Shown here: positions 24,507 through 33,062 of the stretch, in pieces
How positions within the stretch are numbered: position 1 is the stretch's first letter
How the letters are laid out: every line of letters begins with the position of its first letter
DNA from: Streptomyces sp. NRRL WC-3742
GTDB lineage: Bacteria > Actinomycetota > Actinomycetes > Streptomycetales > Streptomycetaceae
Direction: 5' to 3'
DNA: 64,000 bases
Assembly: GCF_000720635.1 (NCBI RefSeq)
Contig: NZ_JOCF01000009.1
Span: 79,123 to 143,122 of the forward strand
Notes under the pieces: model-generated
What the model was told of the DNA's origin: nothing
What the model saw: only the letters and a program-made list of their open reading frames with translations
The model's database searches: none
Position numbers and translations under genes: made by a program

Positions 24507-24910
24507 TGGCCAACCGCAACAAAGCCAAAGGCACCACCTGGGAGACGGCGGTAGCCGACTACCTGAACGAACAGCTCGGCCAGTACCGGCCGGACTGGAA
24601 GGACGGTGACCGCGCCGTGCGCTGGAAGGACCCCCTGGACCCGGACAACGTCCGCCGCAACGTCCAGGAGGGCGCGGCGGACATCGGCGATCTCGGGGTG
24701 CGCCCCTTCACCGGCGAGTGCAAGGCCGAGCGGTCGTACGACCTCGCCTCGTACGTGCGCCAGGCCGAGGCCGAGGCGAAGAACGCCGGCCAGCCCTTCG
24801 GGGTCGCGTACGTGAAGCGCCCCCGGGCGAAGACCGAGGACGGGTACGCCGTCACGTCCATCCGCACACACGCAGCGATCGTCAAGGCCCTGCGGGAGGC
24901 CGGTTACTGA
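24506..24910 (+). CDS. Holliday junction resolvase-like nuclease, probable
   Basis: 134 aa from GTG 24506. Pattern NRNKAKGTTWETAVADYL at the start, GAADIGDLGVRPFTGECKAE in the middle (D, then E-x-K) and VRQAEAEAKNAGQPFGVAYV afterwards fit small PD-(D/E)XK nucleases of the archaeal-type resolvase group found in actinophages. Placed directly before primase. The exact substrate is inferred. Confidence 0.6.
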   Translation: MANRNKAKGTTWETAVADYLNEQLGQYRPDWKDGDRAVRWKDPLDPDNVRRNVQEGAADIGDLGVRPFTGECKAERSYDLASYVRQAEAEAKNAGQPFGVAYVKRPRAKTEDGYAVTSIRTHAAIVKALREAGY

Positions 24911-24924
24911 GAGAGGAGAGAGCC

Positions 24925-25833
24925 GTGCGCATGTCGGCGATCCTGGACCGCCTGGAGGAGTGGCGGGACTACCAGCCTGGTGAGTGGGTCGCCCGCTGCC
25001 CGGCCCACGACGACGGCAAGCCGTCGCTGTGGATCAACCTGAAGACGTCCGGCATGGTGGGCCTGGCCTGCCGCGCCGGGTGCCGCTTCGAGGACATCGT
25101 CGCCGGGATGGGCCTGCTGCCCCGGCACCTGTTCAACGTGGACGCCGAGGGCCTGGTCGCGGTCGCGGAGGCGCGGCCGGAGCCCGTCTCGCCGTACCTG
25201 ACGGCCGGGCTGCGGGTGTGGCTGGACAGTCTGCCGGCCGGTGAGGATGCCGCCCCGGCCGTGGCCTACGCGCAGAAACGATTCGGCCTGTCCCCGGCCG
25301 AGCAGGACCGTCTGGGGCTGCGCTGGTGGCCCGGCCCGCAGCCGTGCCCCGAGTGGGTCCCCGGCTCGTTCGTCCGGTATCCCCGCCTCGTCGTGCCGAT
25401 GGCCGACTTCGCGGGAGTGGCCAGGGGCGCGCAGGGCCGGGACCTGACGGGGCGCTGCCTGGGCCGGTGGATCTCGCTGGCCAACCCCGAGGGCTTCGAG
25501 TGGCAGCGGTTCGGGGTGTTCCCCGGACCGGCCCTGTCCGCGCCGTGGGTGATCGCCGAGGGCCTGTCGGACCCGCTGGCGATCGTCGCCGACGGCTACA
25601 ACGCGGTGGGGGTGCGCGGGGCCGCGCTGCTCAACAACGACCCCGCGACGCTGGACGCGCTGGCCGTCGGCCTAGCGGGCCGGGATGTACGGGTGTGCGG
25701 CGACAACGACCGCTCCGGCCGGGAGTTCACCCGCACGATTCTCGCCGCCCTCCACGAACGGGAGGTGCACGCCCGGCAGTTGACGCTGCCCGAGGGCTTC
25801 AAGGACTACGCAGTATGGAGAGAGAAGCGATGA
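24925..25833 (+). CDS. DNA primase (CHC2 zinc finger and TOPRIM)
   Basis: 302 aa from GTG 24925 (GGAG six bases upstream); ATG 24931 is possible. Zinc finger: CPAHDDGKPSL, then ACRAGC. TOPRIM-like catalytic part: VIAEGLSDPLAIV and VCGDNDRSGREF, the latter giving the DxD pair. Lays down RNA primers for phage replication with the helicase encoded next; the ATGA overlap couples the two. Confidence 0.8.
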   Translation: MRMSAILDRLEEWRDYQPGEWVARCPAHDDGKPSLWINLKTSGMVGLACRAGCRFEDIVAGMGLLPRHLFNVDAEGLVAVAEARPEPVSPYLTAGLRVWLDSLPAGEDAAPAVAYAQKRFGLSPAEQDRLGLRWWPGPQPCPEWVPGSFVRYPRLVVPMADFAGVARGAQGRDLTGRCLGRWISLANPEGFEWQRFGVFPGPALSAPWVIAEGLSDPLAIVADGYNAVGVRGAALLNNDPATLDALAVGLAGRDVRVCGDNDRSGREFTRTILAALHEREVHARQLTLPEGFKDYAVWREKR

Positions 25834-27365
25834 CGGCGTACGCCATCGACAGCCTGACCACCCCCTACGAGCCGGAGAAGGCGGCGCTGACGCTGCCCCC
25901 GGATCAGGCGGTGGCCGCCTACCGCGAGGCGGCGTCCCGCTACGGGGCCTCGGACATCGTCAACGCCCACGCGTTGGTGCAGTACACCAAGGGCGGCATC
26001 CGCTACGCCGACGGCGTGGGCTTCCATGTCTGGTCGGGGACGCACTGGGTGCGGTCCGAGGTGCTGGTGCGCCAGGCCGCCCACGACCTTGGGGCGGCGA
26101 TGGTGGAGACGCTGGCCCGGGAGAAGGCGGTCATCCGCGAGGCCCTGGCACTGAAGCTCGCCGGGGACGCGCTGGAGGCCGAGTACGAGAAGCAGGTGCA
26201 GGCGCTCCCGCTGGCGAAGGCCGCACGGGGCTTCACCATGGCCAGGCGGATTGACGACCTGATGCGCGAGCTGGCGTCGGTGCGCGGGGTGAACTGCTCG
26301 GTGGACGACTTCGACAACCAGCCGCACCTGCTCAGCTTCGCCAACGGGACCGTTGACCTTCGCACCGGCCGGCTCCAGCCGCACGACGCGCAGGACATGC
26401 TGACCAAGTCCCTGCCGTGGAACTACAACCCGCAGGCGAAGGCCCCGCGTTGGCTGCGGTTCCTGGACGAGGTGTTCCCTGGCGAGCCGTCGATGCCCGC
26501 CTACATCCACCGCCTGTGCGGGTACGGCATCACCGGCTCCACGGCGGAGCAGGCGTTCGCCGTGCTGGTCGGTGTCGGCGCGAACGGCAAGTCGGTGTTC
26601 CTGGACACCTTGTCGTACGTGTTCGCCGCGCTGTCCGAGACGACACGCTTCGAGACGTTCGAGGACCGGGGCAGCTCGATCCCCGCCGACCTGGCCGCGC
26701 TGCGCGGGGCCCGGATGGTGATGGCGAGCGAGGGCGAGGCCGGGAAGCCGATGAGCGAGTCCGTGCTGAAGCGCGCGACCGGCAGCGACAAGCTGACTGC
26801 CCGCTTCATGCGCGAGAACTTCTTCACCTACCAGCCGACCTTCCTGCTGTGGCTGGCCTCCAACCACACCCCAGCCTTCCGCTCGCAGGACGCCGGTCTC
26901 TGGCGTCGGGTGAAGCTGATCAAGTTCGACCGGTACTTCCGGCCGGAGGAGCGGGACCACGGCATCTTCGCCGAGCTGCGCGAGGAGGCCGAGGGCATCG
27001 CCGCGTGGGCGGTGGCCGGCGCGGTCGCGTGGTACGCGGAGGGCCTGAAGGAGCCCGACTGCATCAAGACCGCGACCAGCAACTTCAAGGAGAACTCGGA
27101 CGCGCTGGCGGAGTTCCTGACGGACGTCCTGGTGCGGGTCGACAGCGACAAGAGCCACGTCCCCTCGCAGGACGCCTACACCGCGTACCGGGACTGGTGC
27201 GAGGCCCAGGGCGAGAAGGCGTGGACCCGCCGCGGATTCATCTCCGCGCTGGACGAGCGCGGTATCCGCCAGCACCGGATGACGAAGGGCCGGGTGCTGC
27301 TGGGCGTGCGCTTCGCCGACCAGCCGCCCGCCGGGCCGGGAGTCTTCGACACCACCAACGACTAG
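25830..27365 (+). CDS. Replicative helicase, SF3/D5-like
   Basis: 511 aa from ATG 25830. The N-terminal part is a D5_N-like domain (HVWSGTHWVRSE, LLSFANGTVDLRTG). Walker A GVGANGKS is near residue 250, followed by Walker B-like ALRGARMVMASEGE and motif C TFLLWLASNHTP. This is the phage/plasmid P4-type C-terminal helicase family. Operon with primase and polymerase forms a self-contained replisome. Confidence 0.85.
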   Translation: MTAYAIDSLTTPYEPEKAALTLPPDQAVAAYREAASRYGASDIVNAHALVQYTKGGIRYADGVGFHVWSGTHWVRSEVLVRQAAHDLGAAMVETLAREKAVIREALALKLAGDALEAEYEKQVQALPLAKAARGFTMARRIDDLMRELASVRGVNCSVDDFDNQPHLLSFANGTVDLRTGRLQPHDAQDMLTKSLPWNYNPQAKAPRWLRFLDEVFPGEPSMPAYIHRLCGYGITGSTAEQAFAVLVGVGANGKSVFLDTLSYVFAALSETTRFETFEDRGSSIPADLAALRGARMVMASEGEAGKPMSESVLKRATGSDKLTARFMRENFFTYQPTFLLWLASNHTPAFRSQDAGLWRRVKLIKFDRYFRPEERDHGIFAELREEAEGIAAWAVAGAVAWYAEGLKEPDCIKTATSNFKENSDALAEFLTDVLVRVDSDKSHVPSQDAYTAYRDWCEAQGEKAWTRRGFISALDERGIRQHRMTKGRVLLGVRFADQPPAGPGVFDTTND

Positions 27366-27376
27366 GAAAAGAGCAC

Positions 27377-29236
27377 ATGCGGGTACACCCGTACCGACTG
27401 GCCGGAGAGCCGGTCGAGATCAAGGTCGCCGAGAACGGTGACGACCTGCGGGAGTTCCGCACCTGGTGGACCGGCCACGCCAACGCCGGCACCCTGCTGG
27501 GCTTCGACACCGAGACCACCGGCCTGGCGTGGACGGACCGGATACGCCTCGTCCAGCTCGGTGACACCCACACCGCGTGGGTGATCCCCGTCGAACTGGG
27601 CGGCCCGTTCCGTGAGGCCGCCCGCGAGGCTCTGGCCAAGCTGCCGAACCTGGTGGCGCACAATCTCGCGTTCGACGCGCTGAAGGTCGACACCGAGTTC
27701 GGTATCCGGCTCGAAGACCTCTACCCCCGCGCGCAGGACTCCCGTATCCCCGCCCACCTGCTCGACAGCCGCCACGACTACGAGGGCGGCGTCGGCCTCA
27801 GTCTCAAGCCGCTGTCGGCCTGGTACGTCGACCCGGCCGCGCCCGACACGCAGGGCGACCTGACGCGCGTGTTCAACGGGCTCGGCCTGACGAAGGCGAC
27901 CGGGTGGGCGGGTATCAGCCTCTCGCACCCCGTCTACGAGCTCTACGCCGGGCTCGACGCCCTGCTCGCCGCGCGGCTGCTGCCGAAGCTGCTGGAGCGG
28001 TACAGGGCCGAGGGCCTGCGCTCGGCGCTGCTGCCCTACGAGCACCGGCTCGCCCTGGTGTGCGCCAAGCTCCAGCGCACGGGCATGCTGATCGACCCCG
28101 AGTACACCGAGGGCCTGGTCACCCGGCTCGGCCGGGAGAAGGAGCGGTTCGCTGCGGTGGCGGCGCGTTTCGGGGTGTCGTCGGTGAACTCCTCCGACCA
28201 GGTGGCCGGCGCGCTGCTCGGGATGGGCGAGCGGCTGACGGAGAAGACCGACAGCGGCGCGCTGTCGGTGGCCAAGGAGGTGCTGCTGCCGCTGGCCGAT
28301 CTCGATCCGGACTGGAACCGGCTCGGTATGCGCGAGCCCAACGCGCTGGCCGACGCGGTCCTTCGCGCGAAGCGGGCGGGCAAGTGGTCCACGTCCTACG
28401 CCGAGGCGATGCTGAACAACCGCGATGCCTTCGGCCGCATCCACCCGAAGATCAACCCGCTGGGCGCCCAGACCGGGCGTGCCTCGCACTCCGACCCCGC
28501 GATGGCACAGCTTCCCTCCCACGGGTGGGAGGTGCGCCGCAGCGTCGTCGCGGAGCGGGGGCACGCGTACTTCTCGGTGGACCAGCAGGCGGTCGAGCTG
28601 CGGGTGCTGGCCGCGCTGTCGCAGGAGTCACGGATGGTGCGGGCCATCGCGGCCGGCAAGGACCTGCACGGGTTCGCCGCCGAGATGATGTTCGGCCCGG
28701 ACTTCACCAAGGCCCAGCGGACCCTGGCCAAGATCGCCGGTCTCGGCACCGCCTACCAGGGCGGAGCCGCGACGCTGGCCAAGCAGACCGGCCAACCGGT
28801 GGACGTCATGCGCGACACCCTGTCCCGCTACGGCCGGGCCTTCCCCGGCATCAAGCGGTGGGCCCGCAGAATGCAGCGCACGGCGCTCGCCGAGGGCTGC
28901 ACGATGACCACGGTCACCGGCCGCCGGATGCACCTGGACCGCGACAAGCTGTACAAGTCCGTCGCGTACGCGTGCCAGTCCACGGCCCGCGACACCATGG
29001 GCCAGGCGCTGATCAAGATGGACGACCAGGGCCTCACCCCGTATCTGACCATGTGGGTGCACGACGAGGTGGTGGGCACCGCCCCGAAGAAGGAGGCCCC
29101 GGAGGTCGCCCACGCGTGCGCGCAGGCCATGAAGATGACCCTGCTGGGGGTGCCGCTGGACACCGACGCCGAGGTCTACGGGCCGAGCTGGGCGGACGGC
29201 TACGGCCTGCCGAAGGAGTGGGCCTATGCGGCGTGA
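27377..29236 (+). CDS. DNA polymerase I, family A, with 3'-5' exonuclease
   Basis: 619 aa from ATG 27377. Exonuclease motifs: LLGFDTETTGL (DxE) and NLVAHNLAFDALK. Polymerase motif A FSVDQQAVELRVL (Asp retained; QQ-VELR instead of the usual SQIELR), motif B RTLAKIAGLGTAYQGG and motif C MWVHDEVV. No 5'-3' exonuclease domain, as is usual for phage enzymes. The last bases overlap the endonuclease VII gene. Confidence 0.88.
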   Translation: MRVHPYRLAGEPVEIKVAENGDDLREFRTWWTGHANAGTLLGFDTETTGLAWTDRIRLVQLGDTHTAWVIPVELGGPFREAAREALAKLPNLVAHNLAFDALKVDTEFGIRLEDLYPRAQDSRIPAHLLDSRHDYEGGVGLSLKPLSAWYVDPAAPDTQGDLTRVFNGLGLTKATGWAGISLSHPVYELYAGLDALLAARLLPKLLERYRAEGLRSALLPYEHRLALVCAKLQRTGMLIDPEYTEGLVTRLGREKERFAAVAARFGVSSVNSSDQVAGALLGMGERLTEKTDSGALSVAKEVLLPLADLDPDWNRLGMREPNALADAVLRAKRAGKWSTSYAEAMLNNRDAFGRIHPKINPLGAQTGRASHSDPAMAQLPSHGWEVRRSVVAERGHAYFSVDQQAVELRVLAALSQESRMVRAIAAGKDLHGFAAEMMFGPDFTKAQRTLAKIAGLGTAYQGGAATLAKQTGQPVDVMRDTLSRYGRAFPGIKRWARRMQRTALAEGCTMTTVTGRRMHLDRDKLYKSVAYACQSTARDTMGQALIKMDDQGLTPYLTMWVHDEVVGTAPKKEAPEVAHACAQAMKMTLLGVPLDTDAEVYGPSWADGYGLPKEWAYAA

Positions 29237-29672
29237 GCCCGAGAGCGAGCACACCCAGTTCTGCGAGGTGTGCGACGACGAGAAGCCGCTCGGCCAGTTC
29301 GGCAAGCGCAAACGCGCCCCCAACGGGCGGGCGAACGTCTGCCGGGCCTGTGTGAAGGCGGCGAACAACCGGGCCAGCAAGGACCCGGCCGTCATCCGAA
29401 AGCGCCGCGACGCCCGCCTGCGCCGCGTCTACGGCATCACCCTCAGTGAGTACGAGCGGATGGGCCGACGCCAGCGGTGGCGGTGCGCGATCTGCGGACA
29501 GAAGGCCGCCGTCGGGGACCGCCTGGTGGTCGACCACGACCACGACAAGCCGCATGGACAGGCCGTCAGAAGACTGTTGTGCAGGGGCGAGAACAGTGCT
29601 CTGGGGCACTTCGGGGACTCCTCCGCCCGGCTCGACCGAGGAGCGACATATCTACGCGAACACGGCAAATGA
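29226..29672 (+). CDS. Recombination endonuclease VII
   Basis: 148 aa from ATG 29226. The zinc site CEVC...CRAC at the N-terminus is a treble-clef-like extra; the catalytic HNH/EndoVII part reads CAICGQ, then LVVDHDHDKPHGQAVRRLLC, then NSALGHFGD. EndoVII resolves branched DNA before packaging. It overlaps the polymerase gene by 11 bases and closes the replication operon. Confidence 0.8.
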   Translation: MRREPESEHTQFCEVCDDEKPLGQFGKRKRAPNGRANVCRACVKAANNRASKDPAVIRKRRDARLRRVYGITLSEYERMGRRQRWRCAICGQKAAVGDRLVVDHDHDKPHGQAVRRLLCRGENSALGHFGDSSARLDRGATYLREHGK

Positions 29673-29844
29673 GATACGGGTCACATTACCTTCTCTTTGC
29701 CAATAAAAGACCAGGTAGTGACCCTGATCGGGACTAAGGGCCCCGTTTCGCATCTTCTTCACCGTTTGAGCACATAAAAGACTCTGCTTAAGCTCGTATC
29801 ACACGCTGCGCCGAGGGACGCGCAGCCAGTAACCAGGAGTGACA
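29673..29844. other. Low-GC spacer downstream of endonuclease VII
   Basis: AT-rich compared with its neighbours, no coding signal. It probably carries a promoter for the following small gene (candidate elements such as TTGAGC at 29765 with CTTAAG about 16 bases later), but no convincing pair can be fixed by eye. Confidence 0.35.
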
Positions 29845-30225
29845 ATGCGAGGGGGGTGGTCCCGGCTTGCAGGCGTGCAGTGGCACGTGGCCCGCATTGC
29901 CCGCCTTTGCCAGGAGTACGCCCAGACCATCACCCCCGAGGCGTCGTTAGCTGTTCGGCGCGCCATTGGCGTGCCGAACAGCAGACGCTTCAGTCCCAAG
30001 AAGCGGACCCCGGCGAGGGTTCGCCACGCTCGCGCCCGGAAGATGAGGGCGCGACAAGCCGGGCTCAAGGCCCGCCGCACCAGCCTGCCGCCCTCTCGCA
30101 GGACGCAGGCCCTCCGTGCCACCGTCACGCGCCTTGCCCGCTGCATGGCGCTGTTCTCCCGGCGTCTCACCCTCTCCGGAGCATCGGCATCCTGCCGATG
30201 CCGCTGGGGATCTTCCGCAGCCTGA
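29845..30225 (+). CDS. Basic small protein, 126 aa, uncertain
   Basis: ATG 29845 is preceded by AGGAG at a good distance. The product is arginine-rich (RRFSPKKRTPARVRHARARK) with a more ordinary first 40 residues (WHVARIARLCQEYAQTITPE). Codon bias is weaker than in the neighbours, so the frame may be partly spurious or recently acquired. If real it would bind nucleic acid. Confidence 0.4.
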   Translation: MRGGWSRLAGVQWHVARIARLCQEYAQTITPEASLAVRRAIGVPNSRRFSPKKRTPARVRHARARKMRARQAGLKARRTSLPPSRRTQALRATVTRLARCMALFSRRLTLSGASASCRCRWGSSAA

Positions 30226-30246
30226 CCTGACGTCAGGCTGCCGCCT

Positions 30247-30286
30247 GCCCCTGCTCTTCGGCTGATCCGAACCGGCAGGGGCTTCT
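30247..30286 (+). terminator. Terminator before the sigma factor region
   Basis: GCCCCTGC (30247-30254) paired with GCAGGGGC (30275-30282), then TTCTTC. It lies at the front of the tandem repeats. Confidence 0.5.
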
Positions 30287-30382
30287 TCATGCCCCGACGC
30301 GGCCAGCGGGCCCGCCGGGGCTTCTCCATGCCCTGACGCGGCCGATCCGCCGGCCGTGGGCTTCGCCATGCCCTCTTGCGCC
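30278..30382 (+). repeat. Three imperfect tandem repeats, about 40 bp
   Basis: Units start at 30278, 30317 and 30357, each with the core GGGCTTCNNCATGCCC followed by a GCG-rich tail; the first two share 25 of 27 positions over GGGGCTTCTNCATGCCC and GACGCGGCC. They lie between a terminator and the sigma factor gene. They could be protein-binding iterons or duplicated leader hairpins. Confidence 0.5.
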
Positions 30383-30441
30383 TCGCCGCGCGGCGATATC
30401 GCACGTCCATCTCGTTGTTCTGTACATGTCAAGGAACCACC

Positions 30442-31497
30442 ATGTCTTCCCCCTGCATCACCCCCGCCCTGATCGCCCAGGCTCAGACCCCCAAGCCCCT
30501 GCCCGCCCTCACCGGCATGGGCAAGCTCGACCGGGGCCGCGTCGCCACCGAGGAGATCCTGAACGGGCTGGAAGGCATCGCACTGTCCGTCTCCCGCAAG
30601 CGCGCCCAGCAGATGGAGGGCGACAGCCACCAGGCCGCCCAGGACATCGCCCAGGAGATGCGCCTCAGCTTCTGGCGCGCCCTCAACGACTGGGACGTGG
30701 ACGGCCCCAACACGGCCGAGTTCACGAGCTACGCGTTCCAGCGGGCCAAGCTCGACGGCCGCTCGGCCGCCGCCCGCGAGATCGCCCCCGCCGCGCCGCG
30801 CTCGGCCGCCGGAGCCTTCATGGGTGCTCTCTCCCGCTCCGGCGGAGACTTCGAGGCCGCGAAGGAGGAACTGATCAACCACCCCGACGCCAAGCGCAGG
30901 TTCACGCCCGAACGGGCCGACCACGTCGCCGCCGCCTTCGTACGCCCCGCGCCGATCGCCACCGTGGCGGACAGCGCACTTGAAGCCTCCTCCGCGCAGG
31001 ACCCGGACAACCTGGTGGAGTACACCGCACTCGGCACTGCACCCCGACCCCAGCGCTCCCACATGGCCGTCATCGGCGGCCGGCCGGTCATTGCGTGGGA
31101 GACGACAGCCGGGTGGTGCACCGACCTTCAGCCCTCCCTTGCCCACAACCCGATCGCCATCAGCCGCGACGCCGTGCGCTGCAAGGGCGTGAAGGTCACC
31201 GGCACCAAGCGCGGCAAGCACGCCACCGGAGCGATCATCGACCGCGACGCCGAGGCCGAGACCAGCGCCCGGTTCGCCGCCGCCGCCCAGGTCAAGGCCG
31301 CTGAACTGCTGGAACGCATGTCCCCGACCGAACAGGCCATCGCCCGGTGCGCGTTCGGCTTCGACGGCGAGCCCCCGATGCTCACCGAGGACGGGCGGCT
31401 CGACGCCACCGCGATAGCCGAAGTCCTGGGAAAGACCCCCGGCACCGTCAAGGCCACCTGGTCCAGGGCCCTGAAGAAGATGCGGGCCGCCGCGTGA
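30442..31497 (+). CDS. Phage sigma-70-like factor
   Basis: 351 aa from ATG 30442, after AAGGA. A region 2-like stretch (AAQDIAQEMRLSFWRALNDW, then FTSYAFQRAKLDGRS) and a C-terminal region 4-like stretch (MSPTEQAIARCAFGFDG, then ATAIAEVLGKTPGTVKATWS and RALKKMR) fit a sigma-70 factor; the 150 or so residues between are divergent. It would redirect host RNA polymerase to phage promoters. It stands alone with its own leader, right before the fourth TGTTAACC motif and the early micro-ORFs. Confidence 0.65.
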   Translation: MSSPCITPALIAQAQTPKPLPALTGMGKLDRGRVATEEILNGLEGIALSVSRKRAQQMEGDSHQAAQDIAQEMRLSFWRALNDWDVDGPNTAEFTSYAFQRAKLDGRSAAAREIAPAAPRSAAGAFMGALSRSGGDFEAAKEELINHPDAKRRFTPERADHVAAAFVRPAPIATVADSALEASSAQDPDNLVEYTALGTAPRPQRSHMAVIGGRPVIAWETTAGWCTDLQPSLAHNPIAISRDAVRCKGVKVTGTKRGKHATGAIIDRDAEAETSARFAAAAQVKAAELLERMSPTEQAIARCAFGFDGEPPMLTEDGRLDATAIAEVLGKTPGTVKATWSRALKKMRAAA

Positions 31498-31507
31498 ACG
31501 CCGCCGC

Positions 31508-31527
31508 TGTTAACCGTGCTGCCTCAA
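31508..31527 (+). promoter_or_regulatory. Phage motif copy 4: TGTTAACC-N5-GCCTCAA
   Basis: 34 bases before the first gene of the terminal micro-ORF operon and 11 bases after the sigma factor stop. Confidence 0.55.
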
Positions 31528-31561
31528 CCCCGGCGAACCCCCACGGAGAGGCCCCGGAGCG

Positions 31562-31738
31562 ATGAAATCCCCAGTCGGAACCTACGAACTGCGCGGCGGC
31601 GCGACCCTGCGCGTCTTCGCCGACCACGACGACAACGACGGCTACGGCCTGGAGATCACCCGCGACGGCCGCACCGTCCGCTACGACGCTGGGCACTCCG
31701 CCCGCGAAGTCCAGGCATTCCTGGGCCTGTTCACCTGA
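31562..31738 (+). CDS. Micro-ORF, 58 aa, unknown
   Basis: ATG 31562 after GGAGAG. The product is beta-rich and acidic (GTYELRGGATLRVFADHDDN; LEITRDGRTVRYD), a compact fold of a type often seen in small host-interacting phage proteins. First gene of a five-gene run directed toward the integrase. Function unknown. Confidence 0.6.
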   Translation: MKSPVGTYELRGGATLRVFADHDDNDGYGLEITRDGRTVRYDAGHSAREVQAFLGLFT

Positions 31739-31753
31739 CGAGGAGAGAACCCC

Positions 31754-32062
31754 GTGATCGAGACCACCGAGCACAAGGCCACCCTGACGGTCCGCCACGG
31801 CTCCGTTGTCGGCGTCCGCACCGACCGCATGGGCGCGGTGCTGGCCCTGACCGCAGGCTCCGAGACCGGCCCGCCGGCCAAGCTGACCGCCTCCCAGTGC
31901 CGCGAACTGGCCTCCTACCTCAACCGGCAAGCCACCGAGCTGGAACGCGCGGAGAAGGTAGAACGCGTCTCCGCCCCCAAGCGCAGCGAACCGCGCGGCC
32001 TGTACGCACCGTTCGAGCGCCGACCCCTGGCCGGCATCGACTCGCACTGGGAGAAGCGGTGA
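31754..32062 (+). CDS. Phage protein, 102 aa, unknown
   Basis: GTG 31754 after GAGGAGAGAA. A beta-rich N-terminal half (KATLTVRHGSVVGVRTDRM) and a helix with a basic tail (LTASQCRELASYLNRQA). The stop overlaps the next start (GTGA). No family recognised. Confidence 0.55.
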   Translation: MIETTEHKATLTVRHGSVVGVRTDRMGAVLALTAGSETGPPAKLTASQCRELASYLNRQATELERAEKVERVSAPKRSEPRGLYAPFERRPLAGIDSHWEKR

Positions 32063-32229
32063 CCCGCACCGAGGCCCTGGCCCTCGCCCAGCAGACCGTC
32101 ACCCAGATGTCCACCAACGCCCGGGGCTACCAGGACCAGCCCTTCGACGCCCGGGTGAGCGCCGTCCTGCGCATCGCCGAATTCCTGACCGCGACCACCG
32201 GAGAGAACACCGATGACGACCGCACCTGA
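32059..32229 (+). CDS. Micro-ORF, 56 aa, unknown
   Basis: GTG 32059, GTGA overlap. Helical: TRTEALALAQQTVTQMSTNA, then FDARVSAVLRIAEFL. Overlaps the next gene by 17 bases. Function unknown. Confidence 0.55.
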   Translation: MTRTEALALAQQTVTQMSTNARGYQDQPFDARVSAVLRIAEFLTATTGENTDDDRT

Positions 32230-32797
32230 GCAGCAGACCGTCCACCTGGACGAGCACCGCTTCCCCTGCAAGTACGACGGCCCCCGCGACTACGCCCGCA
32301 CCCATGTGGACGCCGAGGGCGACATCGGCCTGCTGGTCCACTCCGGTGACACTGCCGCGTCCGTCTACCTGAACCCCGAGGTCGCCGAGTCCCTGGGCAG
32401 CACCCTCGTCCAGGCCGCAGCCCAGTCCCGCACCACCGCCCAGGAGATCGAACGCGTCCGCCAGGAGGAGGCCGAAGCCGCCCGACGACTCGGCGAGATG
32501 GAAGCCGCACGCCAGGCCGAGCAGGCCCGCCAGGCCGGACAGCCCTACCTCGCGGCAGGCGGCTCGACCTCACCCACCGCGCTCCCGCAGCCGGTCCTGG
32601 CCGACGCGCTCACCGCCGCGCAGCCAATGATTCCCGGCACCGCGCAGTCGCCCACCTTCGCGGACGTGATGCTCCCGCAGACCGGCACCGCGGACCGCGA
32701 GCGCGCGTTCCTGCGCGCCGCCGAACTGCTCGGCCCGGACGCTGGTGTGGCCTCCAAAATCGCCATGGCGAACTACCTGCTGAAGGGGGCGGCGTGA
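32213..32797 (+). CDS. Phage protein with coiled coil, 194 aa
   Basis: ATG 32213 after GGAGAGAA. N-terminal beta part (HRFPCKYDGPRDYARTHVD), a coiled coil at about residues 75-110 (rich in Glu/Arg/Ala) and a C-terminal helical segment (RERAFLRAAELLGPDAGVAS). Not recognised. The stop overlaps the next start (GTGA). Confidence 0.55.
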   Translation: MTTAPEQQTVHLDEHRFPCKYDGPRDYARTHVDAEGDIGLLVHSGDTAASVYLNPEVAESLGSTLVQAAAQSRTTAQEIERVRQEEAEAARRLGEMEAARQAEQARQAGQPYLAAGGSTSPTALPQPVLADALTAAQPMIPGTAQSPTFADVMLPQTGTADRERAFLRAAELLGPDAGVASKIAMANYLLKGAA

Positions 32798-32988
32798 CCC
32801 TGCCCGTCGTCCATGCTGTCGTCCACCAGGCCGCCCGCGCCTACGAAGCCCGCACGCCAGCGGGCGAGCGCGTGATCGTCATCGAGACCGAGCACTCCTC
32901 ACCCGGACAGCTCACCCGAACGGTAGTCCCCCTTCCGGACTACGCCGCACTCGACCTTGTCACCAGCATCGAGTCCATCGGCTGGTGA
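32794..32988 (+). CDS. Micro-ORF, 64 aa, unknown
   Basis: GTG 32794, GTGA overlap with the previous gene. Beta-rich (ERVIVIETEHSSPGQLTRTV). Last gene before the terminator shared with the integrase. Function unknown. Confidence 0.5.
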   Translation: MTLPVVHAVVHQAARAYEARTPAGERVIVIETEHSSPGQLTRTVVPLPDYAALDLVTSIESIGW

Positions 32989-33006
32989 CACCCGTCCACC
33001 CACGCC

Positions 33007-33054
33007 AAGGCCCCCGGCCGGCACTGTTTCGCACAGTGCTGACCGGGGGCCTTT
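33007..33054. terminator. Bidirectional terminator between early operon and integrase
   Basis: A long stem (AAGGCCCCCGG... with ...CCGGGGGCCTT; inner GCACTG/CAGTGC; loop TTTCGCA), flanked by T-rich DNA on the right and A-rich on the left. It sits between convergent genes, so can end both. Confidence 0.8.
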
Positions 33055-33062
33055 TCTGCGTT

